Shown here piece after piece: positions 49,257 through 58,592 of a stretch of 64,000 nt of DNA. The stretch lies in assembly GCF_003412455.1 (NCBI RefSeq), contig NZ_QTJU01000002.1, forward strand, positions 558,001 through 622,000, in the 5' to 3' direction. The notes beneath the pieces were generated by a model. That model was not told where the DNA came from. It made no database searches and saw only the letters and a list, made by a program, of their open reading frames with translations. Position 1 is the stretch's first letter. The number at the start of each line of letters is the position of its first letter. A program made the translations under genes and the position numbers. The stretch comes from Deminuibacter soli (GTDB lineage: Bacteria; Bacteroidota; Bacteroidia; Chitinophagales; Chitinophagaceae).

Positions 49257-51111
49257 AAACGGGAAGTTTGAACCAGTAATTATAATACTTGTGTCGCCAT
49301 CTGTGTTTTTGTAACGATGCCAGGGCGTGAATCGTGAGGCGTGAGTGATCTGAGGCAATTCGAGAATCGAGAATCGACAGTCGAGACTACCTTAGCGGGT
49401 CTGATCGTGTGCTGTGATCAAGGTCATTTAGTTAAGTCACTGTTACACCGCTGCTTTTTCTCTTAGGAAAAAATTGAATATTGAAACAATTGAACTATTT
49501 GAACCCCTCCGGTCCAACTTTACACTTCAAACGTTAAACCTTCAACCAGCGTACAACACTATTGAGCTAAACTAAACAACATTGAGTTTCAGTGGTGAGT
49601 GAGTTGAGCAGGGCAATTCCCGAGAATCGAGAATCGACAGTCGAGACTATCTTAGCGGGTCTGATCGTGTGCTGTGATCAATGTCATTTAGTTAAATCAC
49701 TGTTACACCGCTGCTTTTTCTCTGTAAAGTGCCTTAGGAAAAAATTGAACATTGAAACAATTGAACTATTTGAACCCCTCCGGTCCAACTTTAAACTTCA
49801 AACGTTAAACCTTAAACCAGCGTACAACACTATTGAGCTAAACTAAACAACATTGAGTTGTCAGTTGTGAGTGAGTTGAGCGGGGGCAATTCGAGAATCG
49901 AGAATCGACAGTCGAGACTACCTTAGCGGGTCTGATCGTGTGCTGTGATCAATGTCATTTAGTTAAATCACTGTTACACCGCTGCTTTTTCTCTTAGGAA
50001 AAAATTGAACATTGAAACAATTGAACTATTTGAACCCCTCCGGTCCAACTTTACACTTCAAACGTTAAACCTTCAACCAGCGTACAACACTATTGAGCTA
50101 AACTAAACAACATTGAGTTGTCAGTCGTGAGTGATCTGAGCGGGGGCAATTTCGAGAATCGACAGTCGAGACTACCTTAGCGGGTCTGATCGTGTGCTGT
50201 GATCAATGTCATTTAGTTAAGTCACTGTTACACCGCTGCTTTTTCTCTGTAAAGTGTCTTAGGAAAAAATTGAACATTGAAACAATTGAACTATTTGAAC
50301 CCCTCCGATCCAACTTTAAACTTCAAACGTTAAACTTTAAACCAACGTACAACACTATTGAGCTAAACTAAACGACATTGAGTTATCAGTTGTGAGTGAG
50401 TTGAGCGGGGGCAATTCGAGAATCGAGAATCGACAGTCGAGACTATCTTAGCGGGTCTGATCGTGTGCTGTGATCAAGGTCATTTAGTTAAATCACTGTT
50501 ACACCGCTGCTTTTTCTCTTAGGAAAAAATTGAACATTGAAACAATTGAACTATTTGAACCCCTCCGATCCAACTTTACACTTCAAACGTTAAACCTTAA
50601 ACCAGCGTACAACGCTATTGAGCTAAACTAAACAACATTGAATTGTCAGTCGTGAGTGATCTGAGCGGAGGCAATTCGAGAATCGAGAATCGACAGTCGA
50701 GACTACCTTAAGCGGGTCTGATCGTGTGCTGTGATCAATGTCATTTAGTTAAATCACTGTTACACCGCTGCTTTTTCTCTGTAAAGTGCCTTAGGAAAAA
50801 ATTGAACATTGAAACAATTGAACTATTTGAACCCCTCCGGTCCAACTTTACACTTCAAACGTTAAACCTTAAACCAGCGTACAACACTATTGAGCTAAAC
50901 TAAACGACATTGAGTTGTCAGTGTTGAGTGAGTTGAGCGGGGGCAATTTCGAGAATCGACAGCCGAGATGACCGAAGCGAGTAATATAACTGCCGCCGGG
51001 GGCAACTTACACCCAACAGGCTGGCAGCCCGTAGCCTGAAGCTTGCTGCTAAAAAAAGACCTGCCCCCATTACAGAGGCAGGCCATATTTGAACATATCT
51101 ACGTTGGCGGA
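49257..51111. other. 1.85-kb intergenic region dominated by a tandem array
   Basis: The space between the GH18 and aconitase genes has no supported coding sequence. The longest frames in it are short and composed of the repeat words. It contains the array at 49341-50966 and, next to aconitase, a CCTGCC/GGCAGG hairpin (about 51060-51085) that may terminate the aconitase transcript on the minus strand. Confidence 0.7.
49341..50966. repeat. Tandem array of six 254-271-nt units with alternating short and long forms
   Basis: The marker GAATCGACAG starts at 49371, 49631, 49902, 50156, 50427, 50687 and 50953, giving spacings of 260, 271, 254, 271, 260 and 266 nt. Units 1, 3 and 5 lack, and units 2, 4 and 6 contain, an 11-nt insertion (GTAAAGTGCCT or a close variant) after TTTTTCTCT. 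The real period is therefore a short-plus-long dimer of about 525-531 nt, present three times. Each unit contains TCGAGAA heptamers, a CAATGTCATTTAGTT / AACTAAACAACATTG inverted pair, and TTTAAAC-type heptamers. Copies are nearly identical, so the amplification looks recent. Confidence 0.95.
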
Positions 51112-53382
51112 TTAGGCGGTAGCTACCTGTTTGCGGATGATGTTCAAGGCACCACCGGCTTTGAACCATTCAATCTGCTGTGTATTGTAGCTATGGTTAA
51201 CCTGGAAAGTATCGGTAGAGCCATCTTTATGGTGCAGTACCATTTGCAGCGGCTGACCGGGTGCAAAGGTGGTTAAACCATCGATGTCAATTACATCATC
51301 TTCCTGGATTTTATCGTAGTCTGCTTTATCGGCAAAAGTCAGTGCCAGCATACCCTGTTTTTTCAGGTTGGTTTCGTGGATACGGGCAAATGATTTCACC
51401 AGTACCGCGCGAACGCCGAGGTGACGGGGCTCCATGGCTGCATGCTCACGTGAGCTGCCTTCACCATAGTTTTCATCACCAATTACCACTGAACCCAAAC
51501 CAGCTGCTTTGTAGGCACGCTGTGTGGCAGGTACAGGACCGTATTCACCGGTCAGCACGTTTTTCACGTTGTCGGTTTTCTCGTTGTAATAGTTTACAGC
51601 GCCGATCAGCATGTTGTTAGAGATATTGTCGAGGTGACCGCGGAATTTCAGCCAGGGACCAGCCATAGAGATATGGTCGGTGGTACATTTACCTTTGGCT
51701 TTAATCAGCAGTTTCAGTCCTTTCAGGTCAACACCTTCCCAGGCTGCAAACGGATCGAGCAGCTGCAGGCGGTTGCTGGTAGGCGATACTTCTACTTTTA
51801 CCTGGCTACCGTCTGCGGCTGGTGCCTGGTAACCTGGATCGTCTACTGCAAAACCTTTTGCAGGCAGTTCATCGCCGCTTGGCGGGTCGAGTTTTACTTT
51901 TTCACCTTTTTCATTCACCAAAAAGTCGGTTTCAGGGTTAAAGGTGAGGTCGCCTGCAATGGCCAGGGCTGTTACCAGCTCAGGAGAACCTACAAAGGCG
52001 AATGTATTGGGGTTACCATCCGCACGTTTCGCGAAGTTGCGGTTAAAGCTGTGTACGATGGTGTTTTTTTCTTGTTTTTCAGCACCTACGCGCTCCCACA
52101 TACCAATACAGGGGCCGCAGGCGTTGGCGAATACCTTGGCGCCGATGGTGTCGAATACATTGAGGAAGCCGTCGCGCTCAATGGTATAACGTACCTGCTC
52201 AGAACCAGGGGTAATGGTAAATTCAGCCTTGGTTTTCAAGCCTTTGGCTGCTACCTGTTTGGCCAGGCTCACGGCACGGCTGATGTCTTCGTAAGAAGAG
52301 TTGGTACAGCTGCCGATCAAACCTACTTCTACTTTGGTAGGCCAGCCGTTGGCTGCAGCGGTTTCTTTCATTTTAGAGAGTGGCGTAGCCAGGTCTGGTG
52401 TGAAAGGTCCGTTCAGGTGTGGTTCCAGTTCGCTCAGGTTGATTTCAATTACCTGGTCGAAATATTTTTCGGGGTTGGCATATACTTCTGCATCGGCAGT
52501 AAGGTGTTCTTTCACACCGTTGGCCAGTTCAGCAACATCGGCGCGGCCGGTTGCTTTCAGGTAACGGGCCATGCTGTCGTCGTAACCAAAAGTAGACGTA
52601 GTGGCACCAATTTCAGCACCCATGTTACAGATGGTGCCTTTACCGGTACAACTCATGTTAATGGCGCCTTCGCCAAAGTATTCAACAATAGCGCCTGTAC
52701 CACCTTTTACGGTAAGGATACCGGCAACTTTCAGGATAACATCTTTCGGGGCTGTCCAGCCGCTGAGTTTACCGGTGAGTTTCACACCGATCAGTTTAGG
52801 CCATTTCAGTTCCCAGGGCAAACCAGCCATTACGTCGCAGGCGTCTGCACCACCTACACCAATGGCAATCATACCCAAACCACCGGCGTTTACGGTGTGC
52901 GAATCGGTACCAATCATCATACCGCCGGGGAAGGCGTAGTTTTCGAGTACCACCTGGTGAATAATACCGGCGCCTGGTTTCCAGAAGCCGATACCATATT
53001 TATTGGAAACAGATGCGAGAAAATCATATACTTCCTTGCTTTCGCTGTTGGCGATGGCAAGATCCTGGTCAGCGCCTGTTTTGGCGGTAATCAGGTGATC
53101 GCAGTGTACGGTAGAAGGAACGGCTACCTTGGGGCGGCCTGCCTGCATAAACTGCAGCAGCGCCATTTGTGCGGTAGCATCCTGCATGGCTACGCGGTCT
53201 GGTGCAAAATCAACATAGCTCTTGCCCCGGTCAAAATTCTGTAGCTGCTGGTCGCCGTGCAGGTGGGCAAATAAAATTTTCTCTGCTAACGTTAAAGGTC
53301 TTCCCAGTGCTTTGCGGGCTGCTTCTACCTTGCCGGGCAGCGCTGCATACACACGCTTGATCATTTCAATATCAAATGCCAT
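51112..53382 (-). CDS. acn: Aconitate hydratase (mitochondrial/AcnA-type)
   Basis: This converts citrate to isocitrate in the TCA cycle with a [4Fe-4S] cluster. It is 756 aa, the length of the mitochondrial-type enzyme. The N-terminal domains include [18 protein letters not shown], then [20 protein letters not shown]. Cluster cysteines are in [10 protein letters not shown] and [11 protein letters not shown]. The C-terminal swivelling domain has [23 protein letters not shown]. It is divergent from pspC and transcribed alone. A TAAATTCG box at about 53423-53430 on the minus strand may be its -7 element. It works directly upstream of the isocitrate dehydrogenase encoded at 2.8 kb. Confidence 0.97.
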   Translation of the reverse strand: MAFDIEMIKRVYAALPGKVEAARKALGRPLTLAEKILFAHLHGDQQLQNFDRGKSYVDFAPDRVAMQDATAQMALLQFMQAGRPKVAVPSTVHCDHLITAKTGADQDLAIANSESKEVYDFLASVSNKYGIGFWKPGAGIIHQVVLENYAFPGGMMIGTDSHTVNAGGLGMIAIGVGGADACDVMAGLPWELKWPKLIGVKLTGKLSGWTAPKDVILKVAGILTVKGGTGAIVEYFGEGAINMSCTGKGTICNMGAEIGATTSTFGYDDSMARYLKATGRADVAELANGVKEHLTADAEVYANPEKYFDQVIEINLSELEPHLNGPFTPDLATPLSKMKETAAANGWPTKVEVGLIGSCTNSSYEDISRAVSLAKQVAAKGLKTKAEFTITPGSEQVRYTIERDGFLNVFDTIGAKVFANACGPCIGMWERVGAEKQEKNTIVHSFNRNFAKRADGNPNTFAFVGSPELVTALAIAGDLTFNPETDFLVNEKGEKVKLDPPSGDELPAKGFAVDDPGYQAPAADGSQVKVEVSPTSNRLQLLDPFAAWEGVDLKGLKLLIKAKGKCTTDHISMAGPWLKFRGHLDNISNNMLIGAVNYYNEKTDNVKNVLTGEYGPVPATQRAYKAAGLGSVVIGDENYGEGSSREHAAMEPRHLGVRAVLVKSFARIHETNLKKQGMLALTFADKADYDKIQEDDVIDIDGLTTFAPGQPLQMVLHHKDGSTDTFQVNHSYNTQQIEWFKAGGALNIIRKQVATA

Positions 53383-53753
53383 GACTGTTCATTTAATGAA
53401 GGTGAGCTAAAAAGTGGTGCGAATTTACATGAAATTCGTGTCTAAACCACCTAAAAACTGCCGGCACGTCGCTCATAGGAGCCATAAAACAGCCTGAAAC
53501 ACAGTCCCTGTTTGTTTGTGCGGGAACAGGCAAATTTTTATCACAACGTGATAATCATATACCGGTACCATCGATGTTGCAACAGCACTGTTATGGGGAA
53601 GCGGTTATTGATCTTTTAAGATATAATCATTCCGGATTATAACTTACATTAATAAAAATTAACATGCTAATAAAACGCTGATCGGTGTTTTTGAACGACT
53701 TTCGGATTGTTTTTTGTTACAATTATATCCAAAGAGTTTTTTAAATTGCAATT
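53383..53753. other. Divergent spacer between acn and pspC with a perfect 7-bp palindrome
   Basis: About 370 nt, AT-rich in the pspC-proximal half. TTATCAC (53538-53544) and GTGATAA (53548-53554) form a perfect inverted repeat with a 3-nt centre, AAC, a shape typical of a dimeric regulator site. A second, CCTGTTT with AACAGG, lies at about 53503-53530. Which neighbour they control is unknown. Confidence 0.5.
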
Positions 53754-53975
53754 ATGAACAAGTTGAGACATTTCATCGAATGGCAGGCATTTGGTGTGTG
53801 CTCAGCCATCGGAGCCAAACTGGGGATAGCCACGTCACGGATACGTATGTGGTTCATCTACATATCCTTCCTCACTATGGGTTCACCCATTGTTGTGTAT
53901 ATGGTAATGGCTTTCTGGCTAAACATGAAAAACTATATATTGTCGGCCAAACGAAACCCGCTGAAATACCTGTAA
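53754..53975 (+). CDS. PspC-domain small membrane protein
   Basis: A 73-aa protein that is a single PspC domain. FGVCSAIGAKLGIATSRIRMWFIYISF resembles the PspC (V)GVCxGLAxxxGxxxxxVR(L)xF pattern, and one hydrophobic helix covers about residues 34-55 (FIYISFLTMGSPIVVYMVMAFWL). PspC proteins take part in envelope-stress sensing (phage-shock response). It starts a three-gene row with two AraC-family regulators; the next frame begins 3 nt after the stop. An overlapping 95-aa frame (53714-54001) was rejected. Confidence 0.82.
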   Translation: MNKLRHFIEWQAFGVCSAIGAKLGIATSRIRMWFIYISFLTMGSPIVVYMVMAFWLNMKNYILSAKRNPLKYL

Positions 53976-53978
53976 CCT

Positions 53979-54986
53979 TTGAAGTTAGACGAAGTTTTTA
54001 AAATTGAATACAGTCATACAGACTACGACGACCTGCTGGAGTACTATGCCCGTGTTTTTCAAACTCGCTACCGCAACGGGGTATTGGAAATGCCGCCGGC
54101 TTATGGCCAGGGCGTTATGCGTTTGCTGTTACTGCCCAACGGGCTGCAATGTTTAATCAGTGACTATTCCGTTAAGCAGGATATGGTGTTTCAGCGCCGC
54201 AAATCCAGCAAAAATTATTACATCCTTCGTTTTGATGAACTGAGTACCGATAGCGGTCAGGCTTCTTCACTTGCTTCCAAATCGGCTGTGTGTTTAACCA
54301 CCACCAATTTCGACTGGCTGTTTTTTGAAACCTGCGGCGCCTGTATCCGCAGCCTCAACATTTCTTTCAGTGAAGAATGGCTGATGCATTTTTTGCAGCG
54401 CGAACCCAATGCCGACAACATTCTCAAATACCTTGCACAAAAAATAAGCGCCTTCAGTTATGAGCCGATGGACACTGAATACAAACAATTATTGGGTGAA
54501 GTGCTGCACCCTTCCTGCGATGAACCTTTTACCTTACTGCACCAGTACAACCGCGTAATGCTGCTGCTGGAACTGTATTTTGAAAGGCTCGCGAAAAAAA
54601 GTACAGCCGAAATAAGCAACCAGGCTTCCCGTGTGGCACCCGAAGATGCAGAACGTTTGAAAGAAGTGGAGCAATTGTTGCTGAAAGATTTCTCTATGCC
54701 GCCCGGTATTGCCAAACTGGCCAGGGTAGCGGCCATGAGCGAATCGAAACTCAAAAGCTGTTTTAAAGAACAGTACGGTGTTTCTATTTACCAGTACTTC
54801 CAGAAACACCGCATGCAAAAGGCCAAAGCCATGATCGTTTCGAGGAAATATAAACTGAGCCAGATAAGCATGGAGCTGGGATACGAGAACACAAGCAGCT
54901 TTAAAAAAGCATTTATGAAAGTGTTTGACCAGCTGCCCGGCGAAGTAGTTAGTGAAACCGTAAGCGAAAACGAAAACCATTCATAA
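53979..54986 (+). CDS. AraC-family transcriptional regulator (first of a tandem pair)
   Basis: A 335-aa regulator with a ~235-residue N-terminal sensor-like region without recognised motifs and a C-terminal AraC double helix-turn-helix (about 235-330). The latter holds GIAKLARVAAMSESKLKSCFKEQYG, YFQKHRMQKAKAMI and YENTSSFKKAFMKVF. The start is a TTG at 53979, 3 nt after the pspC stop; there is no ATG in frame for about 40 codons. The next gene has the same architecture and a clearly related C-terminus, so the pair arose by duplication. Ligand and targets are unknown, and linkage to PspC hints at envelope stress. Confidence 0.85.
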   Translation: MKLDEVFKIEYSHTDYDDLLEYYARVFQTRYRNGVLEMPPAYGQGVMRLLLLPNGLQCLISDYSVKQDMVFQRRKSSKNYYILRFDELSTDSGQASSLASKSAVCLTTTNFDWLFFETCGACIRSLNISFSEEWLMHFLQREPNADNILKYLAQKISAFSYEPMDTEYKQLLGEVLHPSCDEPFTLLHQYNRVMLLLELYFERLAKKSTAEISNQASRVAPEDAERLKEVEQLLLKDFSMPPGIAKLARVAAMSESKLKSCFKEQYGVSIYQYFQKHRMQKAKAMIVSRKYKLSQISMELGYENTSSFKKAFMKVFDQLPGEVVSETVSENENHS

Positions 54987-55005
54987 TTTAACCTTAACCG
55001 CAGCT

Positions 55006-56016
55006 GTGGAAATAGCATTCAACAAAGGCAGTTACATCGACCTGCAGAATCTCCTGGATAACCTGAAGGACGATGTTATCTTCGACCGTATACAGCTGCA
55101 GCCCGAACAGGGGAAAGGTTTTATCTGCGCCCTTAACATGGGCGACGGCATGTGCGCACTGCTTGCCGATGTTACCTGCAAACAGGACATCCTGTTTAAA
55201 CAACTCACCGGCGGCGGGCAATTCTATATTTTCCAGTTCAACGAATCTATGGGCGGCCGCATTCACTTCGATAACGAACCCATTCAGCACGAGCAGGTGT
55301 ACAACATGCAGCAGAATGTAGTACTGCTCACCAACAGCCAGATGCCTGCGAGTTACATTATTCAGTCGGGCATTCACATACGCACCATCAAAATTATCCT
55401 CGAGAAAAAACACCTGCTGCAATACCTCGACAGCGAAACGGTAGAAGCCTTTCTCAGTACCTATTTCTCGCAATGGGTTAAAACAGGCAATGTAGAACCC
55501 ATTGATGTGGAATACCGCAAACTGATTGACAGCATTCTCAAATACAAATACGATCACCCGCTTACGTACACGTTTGCCATCAACCGCTGTATGCTGTTGC
55601 TGGAGCGTTTTATTACCCGTTTTATGAAAAGGGCAAGGATCAAAAAACCTTCCCTCCGCATTAAAGATGATGATATCACACGCCTTATGCGGGTAGAAGC
55701 CCTGCTCATTAAATCCTATATCGATCCGCCGCCCACTATCAATGTGTTGGCGAAGGAAGCAGCGATGAGCCCTACCAAACTCAAAAAAGATTTCAAAGAA
55801 TTATACGGTGTGCCCATTTACGAATACTTCCAGATGAACCGCATGAACTATGCCCGCACCCTAATGCAGGAAGGCCGTTACGCTATTAAAGAAGTAGGCA
55901 AGATGGTAGGGTATACCAACCTCAGCCATTTCGCCGGCAGCTTTAAAAAAGAATTCGGCGTGCTGCCCAGCGAGTTTAATGCACGCGATGAAGCGCTGCA
56001 GGTGGTGAGGTATTGA
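55006..56016 (+). CDS. AraC-family transcriptional regulator (second of a tandem pair)
   Basis: A 336-aa paralogue of the upstream regulator, 19 nt after its stop. The N-terminal ~240 residues are divergent but share the pattern of a hydrophilic sensor region ending in a YTFAINRCMLLLERFITRF helix (compare LLHQYNRVMLLLELYFERL upstream). The C-terminal HTH pair includes INVLAKEAAMSPTKLKKDFKELYG and YTNLSHFAGSFKKEFG. It begins with GTG; no better ATG is near. Two non-ATG starts in a row suggest weak or coupled translation. A strong terminator ends the unit. Confidence 0.86.
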   Translation: MEIAFNKGSYIDLQNLLDNLKDDVIFDRIQLQPEQGKGFICALNMGDGMCALLADVTCKQDILFKQLTGGGQFYIFQFNESMGGRIHFDNEPIQHEQVYNMQQNVVLLTNSQMPASYIIQSGIHIRTIKIILEKKHLLQYLDSETVEAFLSTYFSQWVKTGNVEPIDVEYRKLIDSILKYKYDHPLTYTFAINRCMLLLERFITRFMKRARIKKPSLRIKDDDITRLMRVEALLIKSYIDPPPTINVLAKEAAMSPTKLKKDFKELYGVPIYEYFQMNRMNYARTLMQEGRYAIKEVGKMVGYTNLSHFAGSFKKEFGVLPSEFNARDEALQVVRY

Positions 56017-56099
56017 GGAGATGGTTTAAAGGTTTAATGTTTGATGGTTAAGGTTCAAGAGGTTTAAGACGTTCAAATGTTCAATTGATCAGAGCGGAT

Positions 56100-56144
56100 A
56101 AAATACAAAAGCGTCCCGGGAAGCCGGGACGTTTTTGTATTTTA
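56100..56144 (+). terminator. Terminator of the pspC-araC-araC unit
   Basis: A near-perfect ~20-bp hairpin (AAAATACAAAAGCGTCCCGG at 56100-56119 with its complement at 56124-56143; one G-T pair) with an AAG-type loop and a T-rich descending arm. Confidence 0.92.
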
Positions 56145-56159
56145 TATTTTCTAGTGCCA

Positions 56160-56240
56160 TTGCCGGTGTCCTCACCGGCAACATTCGCTCATCCATAGTC
56201 TCGCTGCAATCATCTCTACTGTCGATTCTCGATTCCCGAA
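56160..56240. repeat. Composite intergenic repeat in reverse order
   Basis: A 9-bp hairpin, TTGCCGGTG (56160-56168) with CACCGGCAA (56173-56181), loop TCCT, is followed by CATTCGCT and the reverse heptamer block TCTACTG, TCGATTC, TCGATTC (to about 56236). Order and spacing mirror the plus-oriented copies at 23.3 and 58.7 kb. Confidence 0.78.
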
Positions 56241-56265
56241 ATCTAAATCACTCACGACTGATGAT

Positions 56266-56366
56266 TCAATGTCGTTTAGTTAAGCGTGAGTGATATTTTT
56301 ACCGCAAAGAACGCAAAGGGAAAACCCGCAAAGTTCACAAAGAAGCTGTTAACTAAACGACATTGA
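56266..56366. repeat. 101-nt element with 18-bp perfect terminal inverted repeats (MITE-like)
   Basis: TCAATGTCGTTTAGTTAA (56266-56283) and its exact reverse complement TTAACTAAACGACATTGA (56349-56366) flank 65 nt containing CGCAAAG words with ~9-nt spacing. Almost the same ends (CAATGTCATTTAGTTAA and AACTAAACAACATTG) occur inside every unit of the array at 49.3-50.9 kb. Inverted ends of this size on a short non-coding body suggest a non-autonomous transposon derivative. Confidence 0.65.
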
Positions 56367-56388
56367 CTGACGATTCAGGAAGTGAACT

Positions 56389-56620
56389 CGCCAAGATAGT
56401 CTCGACTGTCGATTCTCGATTCTCGAAATTGGCACTCGCTAAGATCACTCACGACTGAAAAACAGCTGCAAGCTTCAAGCTATCAGCTGCAAGCTTGTTC
56501 AGTATTTATCACCTCCGGCGAAAGTTATGATACTCGCTAAGATAGTGTCGACGTGTCGATTCTCGAAAATGGTACTCGCTCAGATCATCTCGACTGTCGA
56601 TGTCTCGATTCTCGAAAATG
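56389..56620. repeat. Reverse-oriented TCGAGAA blocks and AGCTGCA heptamers
   Basis: Reverse TCGACTG / TCGATTC words with the CGCTAAGAT lead occur at 56389-56430, 56529-56570 and 56576-56620. Between them, AGCTGCA, AGCTTCA, AGCTATC, AGCTGCA and AGCTTGT are phased by exactly 7 nt from 56464. ACTCACG words follow the blocks at 56449 and 56636. Confidence 0.7.
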
Positions 56621-56657
56621 GTACCCGCTACGATCACTCACGATTGACGTCTCACGA

Positions 56658-57482
56658 TTATATCACCGCTTTGCGCAGTTTCACCAGCTGCTCCAGCAGG
56701 CCTTCCAGCAGGTCGAGGCGCAGCATATTGGCACCGTCGCTTTTGGCTACTGCGGGGTTGGGATGTGTTTCAATAAACAGCCCGTCTGCACCGGCTGCAA
56801 TAGCTGCTTTGGCAATGGTGCCAATGAGCTGCGGGTTGCCGCCTGTTACACCGCTGGTTTGGTTGGGCTGCTGTAACGAGTGGGTGCAATCCATTACCAC
56901 AGGTACGCCATGCGCCTGCATCCAGGGAATATTGCGGTAGTCAACCACCAGGTCCTGGTAGCCGAATGTAGTGCCGCGTTCAGTGAGTATGATTTTATCG
57001 TTGCCTGCTTTTTTAATCTTGTCTACTGCAAACTGCATGGAAGGGCCATTGAGGAACTGCCCTTTTTTAACGTTCACAATTTTGCCTGTTTCTGCTGCAG
57101 CTACCAGCAAATCTGTCTGGCGGCAGAGAAAGGCGGGAATCTGCAGAATGTCTGCAAACGCAGCAGCAGGAGCTGCTTCATCGTGTGCATGTATATCGGA
57201 TGTAACCGGCAGGTGGTATTTATCGCCTGTTTTGCGCAGCAGGTGCAGGGCTTTGTCGTCGCCTATACCGGTGAATGAGCCGGCGCTGGTGCGGTTGGCC
57301 TTGCGGTAGCTGGATTTGAATACATACGGTATTTCAAGGCGTTTGCAGATTGCTGATACCTTACCGGCCACTTCATCCAGCAGTTCTTCACTTTCAATAA
57401 CACAGGGCCCGGCGATCAGGAAAAAATTGTCTGGGTTGTACGACTGGTTCCTGAAAAGATCTGCTAAAAAAGATGGTATCAT
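56658..57482 (-). CDS. kdsA: 3-deoxy-8-phosphooctulonate (KDO-8-P) synthase
   Basis: This condenses phosphoenolpyruvate with arabinose-5-phosphate to make KDO-8-phosphate, for lipopolysaccharide inner core. It is 274 aa, the family length. Motifs: FFLIAGPCVIES at the N-terminus, YVFKSSYRKANRTS for phosphate binding, VTSDIHAHDEAAPAA, QIPAFLCRQTDLL, KKGQFLNGPSM, TERGTTFGYQDLVVD, DCTHSLQQPN and IETHPNP. The cysteine in the AGPCVIE segment fits a metal-dependent class, though some members lack the metal. It is transcribed alone, divergent from the SDR gene. Its presence shows the cell has a KDO-containing outer membrane. Confidence 0.96.
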   Translation of the reverse strand: MIPSFLADLFRNQSYNPDNFFLIAGPCVIESEELLDEVAGKVSAICKRLEIPYVFKSSYRKANRTSAGSFTGIGDDKALHLLRKTGDKYHLPVTSDIHAHDEAAPAAAFADILQIPAFLCRQTDLLVAAAETGKIVNVKKGQFLNGPSMQFAVDKIKKAGNDKIILTERGTTFGYQDLVVDYRNIPWMQAHGVPVVMDCTHSLQQPNQTSGVTGGNPQLIGTIAKAAIAAGADGLFIETHPNPAVAKSDGANMLRLDLLEGLLEQLVKLRKAVI

Positions 57483-57602
57483 AACAATTGTTTATAATTG
57501 AACTGCGAACTTACTGCAAACTTTGTTTTCTTTGCACCGATTCTCCAAACCCCGGGACAATAATTGAACGCGTTTATTCACTACAAAAAACAACATTAAC
57601 AA

Positions 57603-58571
57603 ATGTCAACTGTTCGGGAAAAAGTACTGGTTATCGGTGCCAGCGGGCAAATTGGTGTAGAGCTCACACTGGCTTTAAGAAAAATTTATGGCAATAACAA
57701 TGTGGTCGCCACCGATCTGCGTGAAGAAAACGAATTATTGAAGGGTACCGGCCCGTATGTAAGCCTGGATGTAATGAACAAGGAAATGCTGCACGTACTG
57801 GTGCTGCGCCAGAACATTACACAGATATACCTGCTGGCAGCCATTCTTTCGGCTACCGGCGAAAAAAATCCCAACCTGGCCTGGAACCTCAATATGCAGG
57901 GCCTGCTGAACGTGCTGGATATTGCACGTGAAGAAAAACTGCACAAAGTGTACTGGCCCAGCAGCATCGCTGTATTTGGCCCCACTTCACCCAAACAGGA
58001 TTGTCCGCAGCAAACCATTATTGAGCCTACCACGGTGTACGGCATCAGCAAATATGCCGGTGAATTCTGGTGTCACTATTTCAACAACCGCTATGGTGTT
58101 GATGTGCGCAGCATCCGCTACCCCGGCCTGATCAGCTATAAATCAGCACCAGGCGGCGGTACCACCGACTACGCAGTAGAAATTTACCATGATGCGCTGA
58201 GCGATAAGCATTACGACTGCTTCCTGCGGGAAGACACGTACCTGCCCATGATGTACATGCCCGACGCGATCCGTGCCACCATTGAACTGATGGAAGCGCC
58301 GGCCGAGAAAATCAAGGTGCGTACTTCGTATAATGTATCGGGTATGAGTTTTTCACCCAAAGAAATCAGCGCTGCCATACAGCAACATATCCCTGATTTT
58401 ACCATCCGCTACGAGCCGGATTACCGCCAGGCCATTGCAGACAGCTGGCCGCAGAGCATCGACGATTCCACCGCCCGCAGCGATTGGGGCTGGAAACCGG
58501 AATATGATCTCAATGCCATGACCAAAGACATGCTCGACAACCTGAAAAACGAAATAGGAGAGCACCAGTAG
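57603..58571 (+). CDS. SDR-family L-threonine 3-dehydrogenase-like enzyme
   Basis: A 322-aa extended short-chain dehydrogenase/reductase. The NAD-binding motif is GASGQIG (residues 13-19) and the catalytic pair is in YGISKYAGEF (YxxxK). PGLISYKSAPGGGTTDYAVEIYHDAL matches the substrate-loop signature of SDR-type threonine dehydrogenases, better than UDP-sugar epimerases. The reaction would be L-threonine to 2-amino-3-ketobutyrate with NAD+. The usual partner, 2-amino-3-ketobutyrate CoA ligase, is not adjacent, although an alpha-oxoamine synthase lies at 10.4 kb. The downstream spacer carries a heptamer microsatellite and a strong terminator. Confidence 0.85.
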   Translation: MSTVREKVLVIGASGQIGVELTLALRKIYGNNNVVATDLREENELLKGTGPYVSLDVMNKEMLHVLVLRQNITQIYLLAAILSATGEKNPNLAWNLNMQGLLNVLDIAREEKLHKVYWPSSIAVFGPTSPKQDCPQQTIIEPTTVYGISKYAGEFWCHYFNNRYGVDVRSIRYPGLISYKSAPGGGTTDYAVEIYHDALSDKHYDCFLREDTYLPMMYMPDAIRATIELMEAPAEKIKVRTSYNVSGMSFSPKEISAAIQQHIPDFTIRYEPDYRQAIADSWPQSIDDSTARSDWGWKPEYDLNAMTKDMLDNLKNEIGEHQ

Positions 58572-58592
58572 CATGAGCGTGAATCGTCAGTT

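Larger units (their letters stand above)
56017..56657. other. 640-nt repeat-filled spacer between the araC pair and kdsA
   Basis: No gene. In order: GGTTTAA-type heptamers (56020-56090), the operon terminator (56100-56144), the dispersed hairpin (56160-56181), and reverse TCGAGAA blocks (56192-56240). Next come the 101-nt inverted-repeat element (56266-56366), another reverse TCGAGAA block (56389-56430), AGCTGCA heptamers (56464-56498), and two more reverse blocks (56529-56620). This is the densest mixture of the intergenic word families in the window. Confidence 0.7.

Noticed and set aside
49592-49846. Short ORF inside the tandem array
   Set aside because: Its residues follow the repeat words, and the frame is broken in neighbouring units by 1-nt and 11-nt differences; not coding.
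49341-50966. CRISPR array
   Set aside because: Units are 254-271 nt with no unique spacers of 30-40 nt and no cas genes nearby. It is a plain tandem array.
51634-53244. 536-residue open frame on the plus strand opposite aconitase
   Set aside because: It lies entirely antisense to a complete, conserved enzyme, has odd composition (Phe, Gly and Val rich) and no recognisable domain. It is a codon-bias shadow.
53714-54001. 95-residue frame overlapping pspC
   Set aside because: It overlaps the better-supported PspC frame and the AraC start, and lacks any domain.
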